DNA of 64,000 nucleotides from Mucilaginibacter sp. (lineage in GTDB: Bacteria; Bacteroidota; Bacteroidia; Sphingobacteriales; Sphingobacteriaceae), in contig NZ_JAQBOW010000163.1 in the NCBI RefSeq assembly GCF_028287845.1, forward strand, positions 56,105 through 120,104, in the 5' to 3' direction. The notes below the pieces were generated by a model. The model was given only the letters and a program-made list of their open reading frames with translations, had not been told where the DNA came from and made no database searches. Below are positions 7,463 to 17,388 of this stretch, in pieces (position 1 is the first letter of the stretch; each line of letters starts with the position of its first letter). A program made the position numbers and the translations under genes.

Positions 7463-10400
7463 ATGGAAATATATAGACATTCCGTTTTTGGGAGTGGATC
7501 AAGATTTCTAAAATACCTATTCTTTTTGCTCTTTTTATTTATAATAATCAGTAGTACAGCCAAATCAGAAAGTCCTAAAAAATTACCCGGCAGGCACTTT
7601 TTAAAGCAGTTAAACCCCAAAATAGATACTGCAAGAGATTATGAAGACAGGAACTTATCAGGCACTGTACTTGATGAAAACGGGCAAGGATTGCCGGGGG
7701 CGAGTATCAAGATAAAAGATGCCGGAACAGGCGTAACTACCGATAAGCAGGGTACTTTCCATTTACCAGCGCCGAACAATAATGCGACTATTGTAGTATC
7801 ATTTATAGGTTACCGTCCACAGGAATTATCTATAAGAACCCACAAAAATCTTATCATCAGGCTTGAACCCGATCATAATATATTAAACGATGTGGTTATT
7901 GTTGGATATGGTACACAAAAGAAAAAGGAGCTTACCGGCTCTATTTCATCCGTTGCGAAAGAGAACTTAAATCAGGGCGTTTCTTCTGCTGATAATTTGC
8001 TGCAGGGGGCTGCTCCTGGTATACAGGTTACCCAAAGCTCCGGGCAGCCGGGCGCATCTGCTACGGTAAGGATAAGGGGCGGAAATTCCATCACCGCGGG
8101 CAATGAGCCTTTATATGTGATTGACGGTTTTCCATTTTACAACGACAATACCAGCACACAGGGTAGTGTAAACCCTAATAGCAGCGCTCAGGGATTAAAT
8201 GCGTTAGCAACTATTAACCCTTCGGATATTGAGTCTATTGAAGTCCTCAAGGATGCTTCTGCAACAGCCATCTATGGATCAAGGGGCGCAAACGGCGTAG
8301 TGATTATCACCACAAAAAAAGGAAAAAAAGGGCATAATGATGTAAGCTATAGTGTATACGTGGGGCAGCAGCAGGTACGTAAAAAATTGCCTCTTTTGAA
8401 TGGAAGCCAGTTTGCTCAACTGACAAATGATATCCAGGCGAGCCAGAATTTACCCGCCTTTTATACAAGCAACCAGGTAAGTTCATTTGGGACAGCGGCC
8501 GACTGGCAAAGTGCGGCTTTCCGCAAAGCGCCTATTCAAAATCATTCAATTTCTGTTTCAGGAGGGGATGATAAGTCGGTTTATGATATTTCAGGTAATT
8601 ATTTTGACCAGGAAGGGGTCATACTCAATTCGGGTTTCAAACGGATATCTGTACGAGCCAATTATGCCCGGAATGTCTCTGATCAATTTAAGATCGGCCT
8701 GAATGCTACCGGAAGCCAGTCGTACCAAAATGGTAGCTCGGGAACTAATATCGCTTCTATCCTTTACACCGCGCCCACGGTGCCTATAAAAAATGCTGAT
8801 GGATCATATAATACAATCAATCCTTTCACATCCACGCCCGGCAACCCGATACAGGATCTGTTAATAACCACCAATGAAACCGATGCATTTCGTGTATTAG
8901 GTAATTTTTATGGCGAGTATGAAATTATCCCCGGCTTAAAAGCGAAAGTCAGTATTGGTGCCGATGTGATCAATACCAGGCAGAACCAGTTTTTACCTTC
9001 AAACACTACTTCGGGTTATGCTACAAACGGTATTGCAAATATAGGCGCAAATAAAGTAGCTACCTGGGTAAACGAGAACACCCTTACCTATAATAAAGTC
9101 TTAAATGAGCATTCGTTTAATGTATTAGTTGGCTACACAACCCAAACATCTACAGGTATTTTTAATACGTCGGGATCGCAAAATTTTATTTCTAACCTTA
9201 CGGGATATAATAGCTTGCAGAGTGGATCTGTTCCGCTAATTCCTACTTCGGGTCAATATAGCTGGACCCTTAATTCATGGCTGGGTCGTATAAACTATTC
9301 TTTTTTACATCGGTATAATTTTACGGTAACCGCCAGGGCCGACGGCTCATCACGTTTTGGAGCAAATAATAAATGGGGCTATTTCCCATCGGCAGGTTTT
9401 TCATGGAACGTAAAAGAGGAAGATTTTCTTAAAAATGCACCAGCCATTTCCAATTTAAACCTGCGTTTAAGTGCAGGTACAACCGGTAACCAGGAGATAG
9501 GGGAGTATCAGTCTCTGGTAACCCTTAGCCCAACCAATTATTTCTTTAACGGAACTGTTCAAACCGGCTTTGCTCCAACCAGTCTTGGTAATCCTGATCT
9601 GAAATGGGAAACGACAGCGCAATATGATGTGGGCGTAGATCTGGGTTTATTGGACAACCGGGTAAGTATTACAGCAGATGCCTATTATAAAAGAACAAGC
9701 AACCTGCTCATCAGTGTGCCTGTTCAGCTTTCATCTGGTTATGCTGCTGAACTGGAGAATGCAGGCAGCGTGGAAAATAAGGGGCTCGAAATCGCATTAA
9801 ATACGGAAAATATAAAATCAGGCTCTTTTAAATGGAAAACTTCCGCCAACGTTTCCTTTAACCGCAACAAGGTATTGAGTCTTAACGGGCAGCAATCATT
9901 TTATGCGCAAATCGCCGATGCATACAGCGATCCGTTGTATAAACTTTCACCAGTAGTTGTAAAAGTTGGTTCGCCACTTGGTACTATTTGGGGCTATAAA
10001 ACAGCTGGGATCATACAATCAACTGATAACATAAGCCAATTGCCAACGCTTGGTACTGAGCAAGCCGGCGACCGTAAATATGTGGACATTAATAAAGACG
10101 GTGCCATCAACGCTAATGATAAAACCAATCTCGGTAGCGTGCAGCCGAAATTCATTTATGGTTTTTCGAACACGTTTACTTACAAAAATTTTGACCTGTT
10201 TGTTTTCTTCCAGGGATCTTATGGTAATAAAATTTACAATTTATTGCAGGAAGAACTGGAGCTGACCAACCTGGGTCAAAATGCATCAACAGTATTGCTG
10301 CAACGCTGGACACCAACCAACCCAAGTAATAGCATACCACGCGCAAGTTATAGTCCGGTGGCGCAAGTGATTGACCAATATATGCAGGACGGCTCTTACT

Positions 10401-10636
10401 TGCGGTTAAAGAATATTTCGCTGGGTTATAATTTCAGCCCGGCAGTGGCCCATAAAATATTGGCCAAACAATTAAGAGTGTACGTTTCGGCCCAGAATCT
10501 GCTCACGTTCACCCATTATACAGGTTACGATCCGGAGGTAAATACGTTTGGACAAAATAACCTGTTGCAAGGAATAGACTTCGGCACTTACCCAAGTTCT
10601 AAAACTTTCCTGGCGGGATTAAACATCACATTTTAA
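7463..10636 (+). CDS. SusC-family TonB-dependent outer-membrane transporter (sulfate-ester locus)
   Basis: This is a large SusC/RagA transporter. It has a signal segment (LKYLFFLLFLFIIISSTA), a carboxypeptidase-regulatory-like domain (GTVLDENGQGLPGASIKIK), a plug domain with the SusC signature (IESIEVLKDASATAIYGSRG) and a TonB-dependent barrel that ends in the C-terminal F typical of outer-membrane proteins. The frame stays open back to an ATG at 7373, but I chose 7463 because it places the hydrophobic signal near the N-terminus; the 30 extra residues are charged and unlike a signal. SusD follows after 3 bp, then sulfatase and FGE, so the imported or captured substrate is probably an organic sulfate ester. 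Regulation is probably through the leader at 7107-7368, since no sigma/anti-sigma pair is nearby. Confidence 0.93.
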   Translation: MEIYRHSVFGSGSRFLKYLFFLLFLFIIISSTAKSESPKKLPGRHFLKQLNPKIDTARDYEDRNLSGTVLDENGQGLPGASIKIKDAGTGVTTDKQGTFHLPAPNNNATIVVSFIGYRPQELSIRTHKNLIIRLEPDHNILNDVVIVGYGTQKKKELTGSISSVAKENLNQGVSSADNLLQGAAPGIQVTQSSGQPGASATVRIRGGNSITAGNEPLYVIDGFPFYNDNTSTQGSVNPNSSAQGLNALATINPSDIESIEVLKDASATAIYGSRGANGVVIITTKKGKKGHNDVSYSVYVGQQQVRKKLPLLNGSQFAQLTNDIQASQNLPAFYTSNQVSSFGTAADWQSAAFRKAPIQNHSISVSGGDDKSVYDISGNYFDQEGVILNSGFKRISVRANYARNVSDQFKIGLNATGSQSYQNGSSGTNIASILYTAPTVPIKNADGSYNTINPFTSTPGNPIQDLLITTNETDAFRVLGNFYGEYEIIPGLKAKVSIGADVINTRQNQFLPSNTTSGYATNGIANIGANKVATWVNENTLTYNKVLNEHSFNVLVGYTTQTSTGIFNTSGSQNFISNLTGYNSLQSGSVPLIPTSGQYSWTLNSWLGRINYSFLHRYNFTVTARADGSSRFGANNKWGYFPSAGFSWNVKEEDFLKNAPAISNLNLRLSAGTTGNQEIGEYQSLVTLSPTNYFFNGTVQTGFAPTSLGNPDLKWETTAQYDVGVDLGLLDNRVSITADAYYKRTSNLLISVPVQLSSGYAAELENAGSVENKGLEIALNTENIKSGSFKWKTSANVSFNRNKVLSLNGQQSFYAQIADAYSDPLYKLSPVVVKVGSPLGTIWGYKTAGIIQSTDNISQLPTLGTEQAGDRKYVDINKDGAINANDKTNLGSVQPKFIYGFSNTFTYKNFDLFVFFQGSYGNKIYNLLQEELELTNLGQNASTVLLQRWTPTNPSNSIPRASYSPVAQVIDQYMQDGSYLRLKNISLGYNFSPAVAHKILAKQLRVYVSAQNLLTFTHYTGYDPEVNTFGQNNLLQGIDFGTYPSSKTFLAGLNITF

Positions 10637-10639
10637 GTT

Positions 10640-12082
10640 ATGAATATCATGAAAAAAATAGGACTTTTTTTATTGGTGACAATTGCCTTTTTGTCCTGCA
10701 AAAAGCTGAATGAAGATCCAAAATCGATCATTGTGCAGGGCCAGTTTTATCAATCAGAAAACGATGCAATATCAGCAGTAACCTCTGTTTATAGTTCACT
10801 TAATACCGATCCGGGCGGCGATTTCCCGATGTATGGCCGCCAGCTTTATTTTATGGCGGACGCGGCAACGGATGACGAAACGGAGGGCAATGCCGCCAGT
10901 AATGCCGATGTGAGAGCGATGGGCAGTATTACCTATATAGCCAATAATAACCGCATACTGGGAAACTGGACGCAGCATTATCGTGGAATAAACTGGGCCA
11001 ATGTAGCTATTGATAATATATCACCTATGCAACTGGATACCACGATCAAGAACAGGCTTGTGCGCGAATCAAAATTTATAAGGGCTTTACTATATTTTAA
11101 TCTGGTGCGCTTATTTGGTGATGTTCCTTTGGTGCTGCACCAGGCCGCTACCATAAGCCAGACTACTGTTGAAAGAACACCTGCCGAGGATGTTTACAAA
11201 CAGATTATTGCAGACCTTACCGATGCCGAAAATCTGCCTGTCAGTTATTCCGGAAATGACATTGGCAGGGCTACTTCGGGTGCCGCAAAAACCTTGCTGG
11301 CAAAAGTATATCTGACAAGAAAGGATTGGAAAAATGCCATCGCCAAATCTCTTGAGGTGATCAGTGGCCCTTATGGCTATGGACTTTTCAATAATTATGC
11401 AGACGTTTTTAATAAATCGACCAAAAACGGGAAGGAACATATTTTTTCAGTACAATTTCTTTCTAACTCGGGTGCAAGCAATAGCCGGGACCGGATCATG
11501 ACTGATGTGTTTTCGGGATTTAGTACTAAAATTCCACCTGACCTTCCAGCTGACAGCAATTTGTACCGATCATTTCTGTCTACCGACACCCGCAAAGCCG
11601 TTACTTACTTTACATCGTTGGTTAATCCAACTACCGGGCTTTCGTATACATTTAAATACATCGGACTCAGAAAATTTGTAGATACGACCCAATTGCTTAC
11701 CCCTATTGAATCCGGCATCAATTTCCCGGTGCTGCGTTATGCTGATGTATTGCTGATGTATGCTGAGGCGCTGAACGAGGATCAGGGCCCTACAACTGCG
11801 GCCTATGCAGCCATTAACCAGGTAAGGGAAAGAGCAAAAGTGCCTGATATTACACCGGGACTGTCCCAATCTGCTTTCAGGGATGCAGTTTATCAGGAAC
11901 GACGTTTTGAATTTGTACAAGAAGGCCAGCGCTGGTTTGACCTTGTACGAACCGGACGGTTGGTTACTGCAGTAAAAACGGTCAAGGCAAAATTCGCTGT
12001 GAGCGATAAAGACAATTTGTTTCCCATTCCGCAGGCCGAAATAGATATCAACCCAAAAGTAACGCAGAACCCCGGGTGGTAG
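10640..12082 (+). CDS. SusD/RagB-family surface lipoprotein (sulfate-ester locus)
   Basis: This 480-residue protein starts with a lipoprotein signal (LLVTIAFLSCKK), and the acylated Cys comes right after LS. The helical TPR-like SusD fold is indicated by ESKFIRALLYFNLVRLFGDVPLV near residue 140 and by the C-terminal RWFDLVRTGR and FPIPQAEIDINP stretches. It should sit on the cell surface as the substrate-binding lid of the SusC encoded 3 bp upstream. A second in-frame ATG nine bases downstream gives an equally good signal peptide. Substrate specificity is inferred only from the sulfatase gene 41 bp downstream. Confidence 0.93.
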   Translation: MNIMKKIGLFLLVTIAFLSCKKLNEDPKSIIVQGQFYQSENDAISAVTSVYSSLNTDPGGDFPMYGRQLYFMADAATDDETEGNAASNADVRAMGSITYIANNNRILGNWTQHYRGINWANVAIDNISPMQLDTTIKNRLVRESKFIRALLYFNLVRLFGDVPLVLHQAATISQTTVERTPAEDVYKQIIADLTDAENLPVSYSGNDIGRATSGAAKTLLAKVYLTRKDWKNAIAKSLEVISGPYGYGLFNNYADVFNKSTKNGKEHIFSVQFLSNSGASNSRDRIMTDVFSGFSTKIPPDLPADSNLYRSFLSTDTRKAVTYFTSLVNPTTGLSYTFKYIGLRKFVDTTQLLTPIESGINFPVLRYADVLLMYAEALNEDQGPTTAAYAAINQVRERAKVPDITPGLSQSAFRDAVYQERRFEFVQEGQRWFDLVRTGRLVTAVKTVKAKFAVSDKDNLFPIPQAEIDINPKVTQNPGW

Positions 12083-12123
12083 TAAACTAATAAGTAATCA
12101 TTCATCAAAACTCATATATAACT

Positions 12124-14478
12124 ATGAAATTCATATCAAATTTAAAACGAATAACAGGTTACATGTTAACCCCGGGTTTGTTGCTTTTTGCATTTCTACA
12201 GCATGCTGATGCGCAAACGGATACAGCAGAAACCTTTAAAGGTAAAATAGGAAAAACCTTTAGTGAATCAAAAGAGTGGTGGCCCGAAAAAAAGCATGCA
12301 CCAAAAGGAGCACCCAACGTAGTTCTGTTTTTAATTGATGATGCCGGCTACGGTACATCAAGCGCGTTTGGCGGTTTAATGGAAACCCCTACGCTGGATA
12401 GCCTGGCCAGTCATGGTTTGCGCTATACTAATTTTCACACAACAGCTATTTGTGGCCCAACCCGTGCCGCACTGTTAACGGGGCGCAATCATCATTCGGT
12501 GCACATGGGATACTTTAATTATAGTGCCATGGGTTTCCCGGGTTACGATGCCCACATGCCCGGTGATAAGGCAACTATAGCCCAGATATTGCACGAGAAC
12601 CATTACAATACATTTGCGGTCGGGAAATATCACCTGACCCCGCTTAACGAAATCACCTCGGCAGGGCCTTTTGACCGTTGGCCTACAGGGCAGGGCTTTG
12701 ACCATTTTTTTGGATGGCATCTTGGCCATACAGATCAGTATCACCCAAATCTATATGAAGATAACCAGGTAGCTGATGTGGAGCCCAATACCAAACACGT
12801 AAGTACCCTGCTTGCAGATAAGGCCATTAAATATATTGCCAATCAAAGGTCAGCCAATCCGGATAACCCTTTCTTTTTATACTTTGCTACGGGCGCTATC
12901 CATGCGCCTCACCAGGCAGATAAAAAATTTATAGATCAATACAAAGGAAAATTCGACAAGGGGTGGGACTGGTACCGTGAAGAAGTATTTGCAAGGCAGA
13001 AAAAATTAGGTATAATTCCTGCCGATGCCATTTTACCGGATCGCGATCCAACAGTGCCAGCCTGGGACAGTCTTACCCCTGATCAGAGAGAGCTTTATTC
13101 AAAGCACATGGAAGTATATGCAGCTATGCTTACCCAGGCTGATTATGAATTTGGAAGGATTGTAAACTATCTTAAGGAAACAGGCCAGTTAGATAACACG
13201 ATCATTTTGGCAATGATAGGCGACAATGGGTCGAGCCACAGCACGCCGAACGGTAGTTTTAATGGGCATATTACTGGCCTGCCCGGCAAAGAACAGGTAG
13301 CCGAGGCTTTAAAGCATATTGATGAGTTTGGAACATCAAGTTCAGACATGGATGCACCTTCCGGATGGACACAGGCAACAAATACGCCATTTCGCTTATG
13401 GAAAGCAGACGCTAACTCAGAAGGGGGTACGCACAACCCATTAATTATTTTTTATCCTAAAGGAATAAAAGAAAAAGGTATCCGAAATCAGTACAGTCAT
13501 ATTATTGATATAGCGCCTACCATTGTTGACCTTACCGGCACTACCGTTCCTGATGTGATCAACGGATATAAACAGAAGCCATTCGAAGGCTCTAGCCTTG
13601 TTTATAGCATCAAGGATGCTGCTGTAGCGTCTCGTCATACCATTCAATATTATGAGCTAAGAGGTAAACGAGCCATTTACAAAGATGGCTGGAAGGCAGA
13701 AGTGTATCATCAAACCGGGACCGACTTTGCTAATGATGTATGGGAATTATATAATCTGAATAATGATTTTAATGAAAGGATCGACCTCGCAAAAAAAGAC
13801 ACGGGAAAGTTGAAAGAATTAGTGGACCTGTTTGACCATGAAGCAAAAAAATATAATGTTTATCCACTTATTGATGGTTCTCAGGATGGAGGAATAGGCG
13901 GCAGAAAAAGAAGTGCATTCGGATTTTCGAATAAAATTGTGTTATATCCAGGGGTCGATCAGTTTTTAAGTTACAGCGGCCCGCAATTAAGCAAACAATC
14001 ATTCTCAATTACTGCACAGGTAGATGCTTATTCAAAAAATGACCAGGGGGTATTATATGCAAATGGAGGCGACTTTGACGGCTTAAGCTTGTTTATTAAA
14101 AATGGAAAATTTCAGGTGGCGCATAATACCGGAACTATTGTCAAATACCTTGAATCAAAACCTCTGCCCGAAGGGAAATTAAACCTGCGGTTTGAATTAC
14201 ATTATATTGCTCCTAAAGCAAAAGAGGGTGATCAGGATGCGGTAGCCGGTCAGAAAGTTAAAGCAAACCGAAACGAAAATGCTGGAACAGAGTCCATTTA
14301 TGTAAATGACGTAAAAGTAGCCGAAAGGGACATAGTTGCCGACGAAATAAAATACATTGGGGGCTACATTGATGCTATTGATGTGGGACAGGATCTGAAT
14401 TCAGCAGTGTCTGATCATTATAAAACCCCTTTCAAATTTACCGGACATTTGAAGAATGTCACAATTGAATATAAATAA
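12124..14478 (+). CDS. Exported type I arylsulfatase
   Basis: The 784-residue enzyme hydrolyses sulfate esters. It has a signal peptide (to about residue 30, LQHADAQ), the metal-binding D72-D73 in LFLIDDAGYG, and the active-site motif C110-GPTR114 of the Cys-type CxPxR class. C110 must therefore be oxidised to formylglycine. The motif is followed by ALLTGR, and GDNGSS near residue 367 is another metal-site segment. It is far longer than about 530-residue AtsA-like enzymes because of a C-terminal beta-rich domain (about 600-784), as in the roughly 780-residue mycobacterial enzymes. The gene lies between susD and an FGE gene, so substrate capture, hydrolysis and maturation are encoded together. 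The natural substrate is unknown. Confidence 0.94.
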   Translation: MKFISNLKRITGYMLTPGLLLFAFLQHADAQTDTAETFKGKIGKTFSESKEWWPEKKHAPKGAPNVVLFLIDDAGYGTSSAFGGLMETPTLDSLASHGLRYTNFHTTAICGPTRAALLTGRNHHSVHMGYFNYSAMGFPGYDAHMPGDKATIAQILHENHYNTFAVGKYHLTPLNEITSAGPFDRWPTGQGFDHFFGWHLGHTDQYHPNLYEDNQVADVEPNTKHVSTLLADKAIKYIANQRSANPDNPFFLYFATGAIHAPHQADKKFIDQYKGKFDKGWDWYREEVFARQKKLGIIPADAILPDRDPTVPAWDSLTPDQRELYSKHMEVYAAMLTQADYEFGRIVNYLKETGQLDNTIILAMIGDNGSSHSTPNGSFNGHITGLPGKEQVAEALKHIDEFGTSSSDMDAPSGWTQATNTPFRLWKADANSEGGTHNPLIIFYPKGIKEKGIRNQYSHIIDIAPTIVDLTGTTVPDVINGYKQKPFEGSSLVYSIKDAAVASRHTIQYYELRGKRAIYKDGWKAEVYHQTGTDFANDVWELYNLNNDFNERIDLAKKDTGKLKELVDLFDHEAKKYNVYPLIDGSQDGGIGGRKRSAFGFSNKIVLYPGVDQFLSYSGPQLSKQSFSITAQVDAYSKNDQGVLYANGGDFDGLSLFIKNGKFQVAHNTGTIVKYLESKPLPEGKLNLRFELHYIAPKAKEGDQDAVAGQKVKANRNENAGTESIYVNDVKVAERDIVADEIKYIGGYIDAIDVGQDLNSAVSDHYKTPFKFTGHLKNVTIEYK

Positions 14479-14485
14479 TGATGAG

Positions 14486-14515
14486 AACCTGCTGCAGCAA
14501 TTGTTGCAGCAGGTT
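14486..14515 (+). other. Intercistronic hairpin between sulfatase and FGE genes
   Basis: AACCTGCTGCA (14486-14496) and TGCAGCAGGTT (14505-14515) form an 11-bp perfect stem in the 48-bp gap. It has no long T run, so it is more likely an RNA processing or stability element, or a partial attenuator lowering FGE expression, than a full terminator. Confidence 0.5.
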
Positions 14516-14526
14516 TCATTTATCAA

Positions 14527-15684
14527 ATGATGATGAAAAAAGAATTTCAAGTAATAAAGTGGCTGCCGATATTGATTTTATTGCTGGGCATAAGTCTTGT
14601 ATGGTCATCGTGCAAGTGTAAAGCAGACCAGGCAACCAGCGTAGTTACGCCTGTTAAAGCAACAAGGGCATTATGCTGTGAATCAAATATTCCGAAACGT
14701 TTTGTTTCGTTGCAAACAACGATCACCAATGTACCGGAATTTAAAACAGGTGAATCTCATAAAGGAATGATCTGGATAAAAGCAGGCACATTTATAATGG
14801 GTGCCAATAATAAGCAAGCCTCGCCGGACGAATATCCAACACACAAGGTAACACTAAACGGCTTTTGGATGGATGTAACGGAGGTTACCAATGCTGAGTT
14901 TGCCCGGTTTGTTAAAGCTACCGGATACATAACCACTGCTGAGCGTAAGCCAGATTGGAACGAGTTGAAAAAACAAGTTGCCCCAGGCACACCTAAACCG
15001 GATGATAGTTTATTGGTTGCGGCATCACTGGTATTTGATCCGCCAAAAACTCCTGTTGACCTGAATGATTATACACAATGGTGGGCCTGGAAAAAGGATG
15101 CTGATTGGAAACATCCGCACGGTACGGGTAGCAATATCAAAGGGAAGGACAATTATCCTGTGGTGCATATATCCTGGTATGATGCTGTTGCCTACTGTAA
15201 ATGGGCAGGTAAACGCCTGCCTACTGAGGCTGAATGGGAGTGGGCCGCAAGGGGAGGGTTGCAGAACAAAATATACCCCTGGGGTGATGAACCGGTTGAT
15301 CAGGGTAAAGTAAAAGCTAATACCTGGCAGGGGCATTTTCCAGATCATAATACGTTGAGAGACAAGTTCTATGGCCTGGCGCCTGTTGCATCATTTACAC
15401 CGAATGGTTATGGCTTGTATGATATGGCGGGAAATGCCTGGGAATGGTGCGCCGACTTTTACAATAACCAATACTATTCAACTATTGCAAAAGGTGCTTT
15501 AAACCCCAAAGGGCCGGCTAATAGTTATGACCCTGAAGATCCATACGCTAAAAAACGGGTAATAAGAGGGGGATCCTTTTTATGTAATGACAGTTATTGC
15601 TCGGGTTATCGTGTAGCCAGGCGCATGAAGAGTACAGAGGATAGTGGAATGGAGCATGTTGGATTTAGATGTGTTCAGGATTAA
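14527..15684 (+). CDS. Formylglycine-generating enzyme, predicted lipoprotein
   Basis: The 385-residue protein belongs to the FGE-sulfatase family (PF03781). Both catalytic cysteines of oxygen-dependent FGE are present as C353 and C358 in RGGSFLCNDSYCSGYR, and the C-terminal GFRC is intact, so it should be an active maturase and not just a domain relative. The N-terminus has a hydrophobic segment (LPILILLLGISLVWSSC) ending in a relaxed lipobox, with C29 as the probable acylation site. Next comes a conserved-looking CCESNIPKRF stretch at 50-59. It should therefore work outside the cytoplasm, converting the Cys of the exported sulfatase encoded upstream to formylglycine. Three ATG codons in a row start the gene. 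Confidence 0.9.
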   Translation: MMMKKEFQVIKWLPILILLLGISLVWSSCKCKADQATSVVTPVKATRALCCESNIPKRFVSLQTTITNVPEFKTGESHKGMIWIKAGTFIMGANNKQASPDEYPTHKVTLNGFWMDVTEVTNAEFARFVKATGYITTAERKPDWNELKKQVAPGTPKPDDSLLVAASLVFDPPKTPVDLNDYTQWWAWKKDADWKHPHGTGSNIKGKDNYPVVHISWYDAVAYCKWAGKRLPTEAEWEWAARGGLQNKIYPWGDEPVDQGKVKANTWQGHFPDHNTLRDKFYGLAPVASFTPNGYGLYDMAGNAWEWCADFYNNQYYSTIAKGALNPKGPANSYDPEDPYAKKRVIRGGSFLCNDSYCSGYRVARRMKSTEDSGMEHVGFRCVQD

Positions 15685-15735
15685 CAACTAATCGCTCTAT
15701 TAGATGGCATGTGCAAAGTTATTACATAACAGTAC

Positions 15736-15871
15736 AAACTTACCTTAGCTTTTCTAGTCCATACGTTAAGGTAAGTTTGCCAAAATCTGCAAATCTCTGG
15801 GGAAGTGGTTCGAGAACCACCCATTAGGGCGCACAAACGACCTTTACGATATTGTAAAGGTCGTTTTTTTT
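15736..15871 (+). terminator. Two successive hairpins ending the sulfatase operon, with tRNA-like sequence between
   Basis: The first hairpin pairs AAACTTACCTTA (15736-15747) with TAAGGTAAGTTT (15767-15778). The second pairs AACGACCTTTAC (15836-15847) with GTAAAGGTCGTT (15854-15865) and runs into eight T residues, so it is a strong terminator. Between them, 15805-15834 reads GTGGTTCGAGAACCAC, then a GGGCGCAC end, again resembling a tRNA 3' end. The same order of tRNA-like end and terminator occurs at 6365-6426. Confidence 0.75.
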
Positions 15872-15963
15872 GTTTTGACCAATTTTAAAACTTGTGTTTA
15901 AAGCAACCAGCGGAACATTTTGGGTCAGGTCCACTTGTTGCATGGATAACTTTCCCGGTATTG

Positions 15964-17388
15964 CTAAAAAGAAAACTGGTATTGCAATACCAATTGTCCT
16001 TCCCTCGAGGCATTTCTTGTCAAATTATTGGCAACCAAAGAATAAACCGGCCTGTTTTGATAATCGAGGGACAGTTTGCTTGTATTTCCATTGATAAGCC
16101 AATTGATACCCAAATCAAATACTGTCATTCGTTTATCAAGGCGATCATAGCTTGCGGTTTGCAAAGTGGCATAAGGCATAAGCGTACCATTATTCTTTCC
16201 CAATAAATCCTTATCTAATAAATAGCCAAATTGCGAATAAATAACGTGCCCAGTGCCAAACGTAGGAAAAGCATTACCCTGGCTGCCGGCAAGATAGGGG
16301 GCTGATGCAGTCAGCCCATCGGCTGGGGGCATTATCCCAACATAACGTAAATAACCCGGGCCATAATGAGTATCAAAGTATCCAAGATATGCATTTAAGG
16401 CAGTTTCTTTTTCTTTATTTAAAGGAGCGTCGTAAAAGACAGCAACCGACCAGCAATTTAGCGGATGATAATTAACAGTTTGGCCGCCATCCGGGCTGGA
16501 CCATGTTGCGTTTTTTTGTTCAATAAACCCAGCCTCCAAGTTCAAGACTTTTTTTTTGCCATAGTACGTTCCCGGCATATAGGCTACTACGTGAGTTTCC
16601 CTGTCAAAGAAATTCCAGATTAAGAGCCCTTGATATTGTAAATGATTTCCTTGTTGAGCAAAATTAGAATAGGAGGAGGTAGGATTTCCGGTTGGAAGAA
16701 TCGTACCGCTTGTAGTTATAGGAAATGGGTTGCTGAGAATTAAACGGTAATCCAGTTTGCCAACCTGGCCCCGCGCATACATACTTAATTTGCGTCCGGC
16801 CTGGTCGGTGAGGTCAAAGGTTGATTGTGTAAAAAGCGGTATATCCATCGACATGATATTGGCGACCTGGGGCTGGGAAAAGCGTGATAATCCGCCAATA
16901 ATACTGAGACCGCCGCCAAAAATCAATGCCTCACTTCTTTTCTTAACCTTGTATTCGGCCAGAGCATCTTGTATAAAAGGCGTAAATTTTCTTGGTGAAA
17001 GATAGTTGAAGTTATCCTGTCCAAAATAGAAATAAAAAAAAGTATGATCTGTAAGTTGCCCATAAAATTGGAATCGTGCTCTTCGTATTCCGATATCAAA
17101 AGTTTGGGCGGTTGGTTCTTTCAAAACAGTAGTTCCCGGATTGCTCTCATTGTAACGAAACCAAAACTGGCCCAAAATTGTAAGTTTGAGATAATGGCTT
17201 CCGTCGTCATTTAGCTTTAGCCTAATTTCATCAATATCCTTCTTTTTATTACTTGTTTGTTCCTGGGCCAACAAATCCGAGGAAAAAATTAAATTAAGAA
17301 GTATTAATACTGCAATGCATTTCAGCATGATCTGGAACAATTGGATTTCCATTTTTTTTGTTCCAAAAATGATTGTATTCCTTTTCAT
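15964..17388 (-). CDS. Porin O/P-like outer-membrane beta-barrel protein
   Basis: This 474-residue protein has a signal peptide (hydrophobic 24-41, ending DLLAQ) and a repetitive amphipathic beta pattern. Runs such as GIRRARFQFYGQLTDHTFFYFYFGQDNF recall the phosphate-selective porin O/P family (PF07396), and it ends in the aromatic F typical of barrel proteins. It should form an outer-membrane channel for anions or other small solutes. It converges on the sulfatase operon with a double hairpin between them, so joint function is possible but not shown. The start could also be the in-frame ATG 12 codons later (MEIQLFQIM). Family assignment is by pattern and moderately sure. Confidence 0.72.
   Translation of the reverse strand: MKRNTIIFGTKKMEIQLFQIMLKCIAVLILLNLIFSSDLLAQEQTSNKKKDIDEIRLKLNDDGSHYLKLTILGQFWFRYNESNPGTTVLKEPTAQTFDIGIRRARFQFYGQLTDHTFFYFYFGQDNFNYLSPRKFTPFIQDALAEYKVKKRSEALIFGGGLSIIGGLSRFSQPQVANIMSMDIPLFTQSTFDLTDQAGRKLSMYARGQVGKLDYRLILSNPFPITTSGTILPTGNPTSSYSNFAQQGNHLQYQGLLIWNFFDRETHVVAYMPGTYYGKKKVLNLEAGFIEQKNATWSSPDGGQTVNYHPLNCWSVAVFYDAPLNKEKETALNAYLGYFDTHYGPGYLRYVGIMPPADGLTASAPYLAGSQGNAFPTFGTGHVIYSQFGYLLDKDLLGKNNGTLMPYATLQTASYDRLDKRMTVFDLGINWLINGNTSKLSLDYQNRPVYSLVANNLTRNASREGQLVLQYQFSF

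Noticed and set aside
15892..16206. Rightward frames of 66 and 104 codons after the FGE gene
   Set aside because: They lie over the 3' end of the porin-like gene on the other strand and have no domain; they are antisense shadows.
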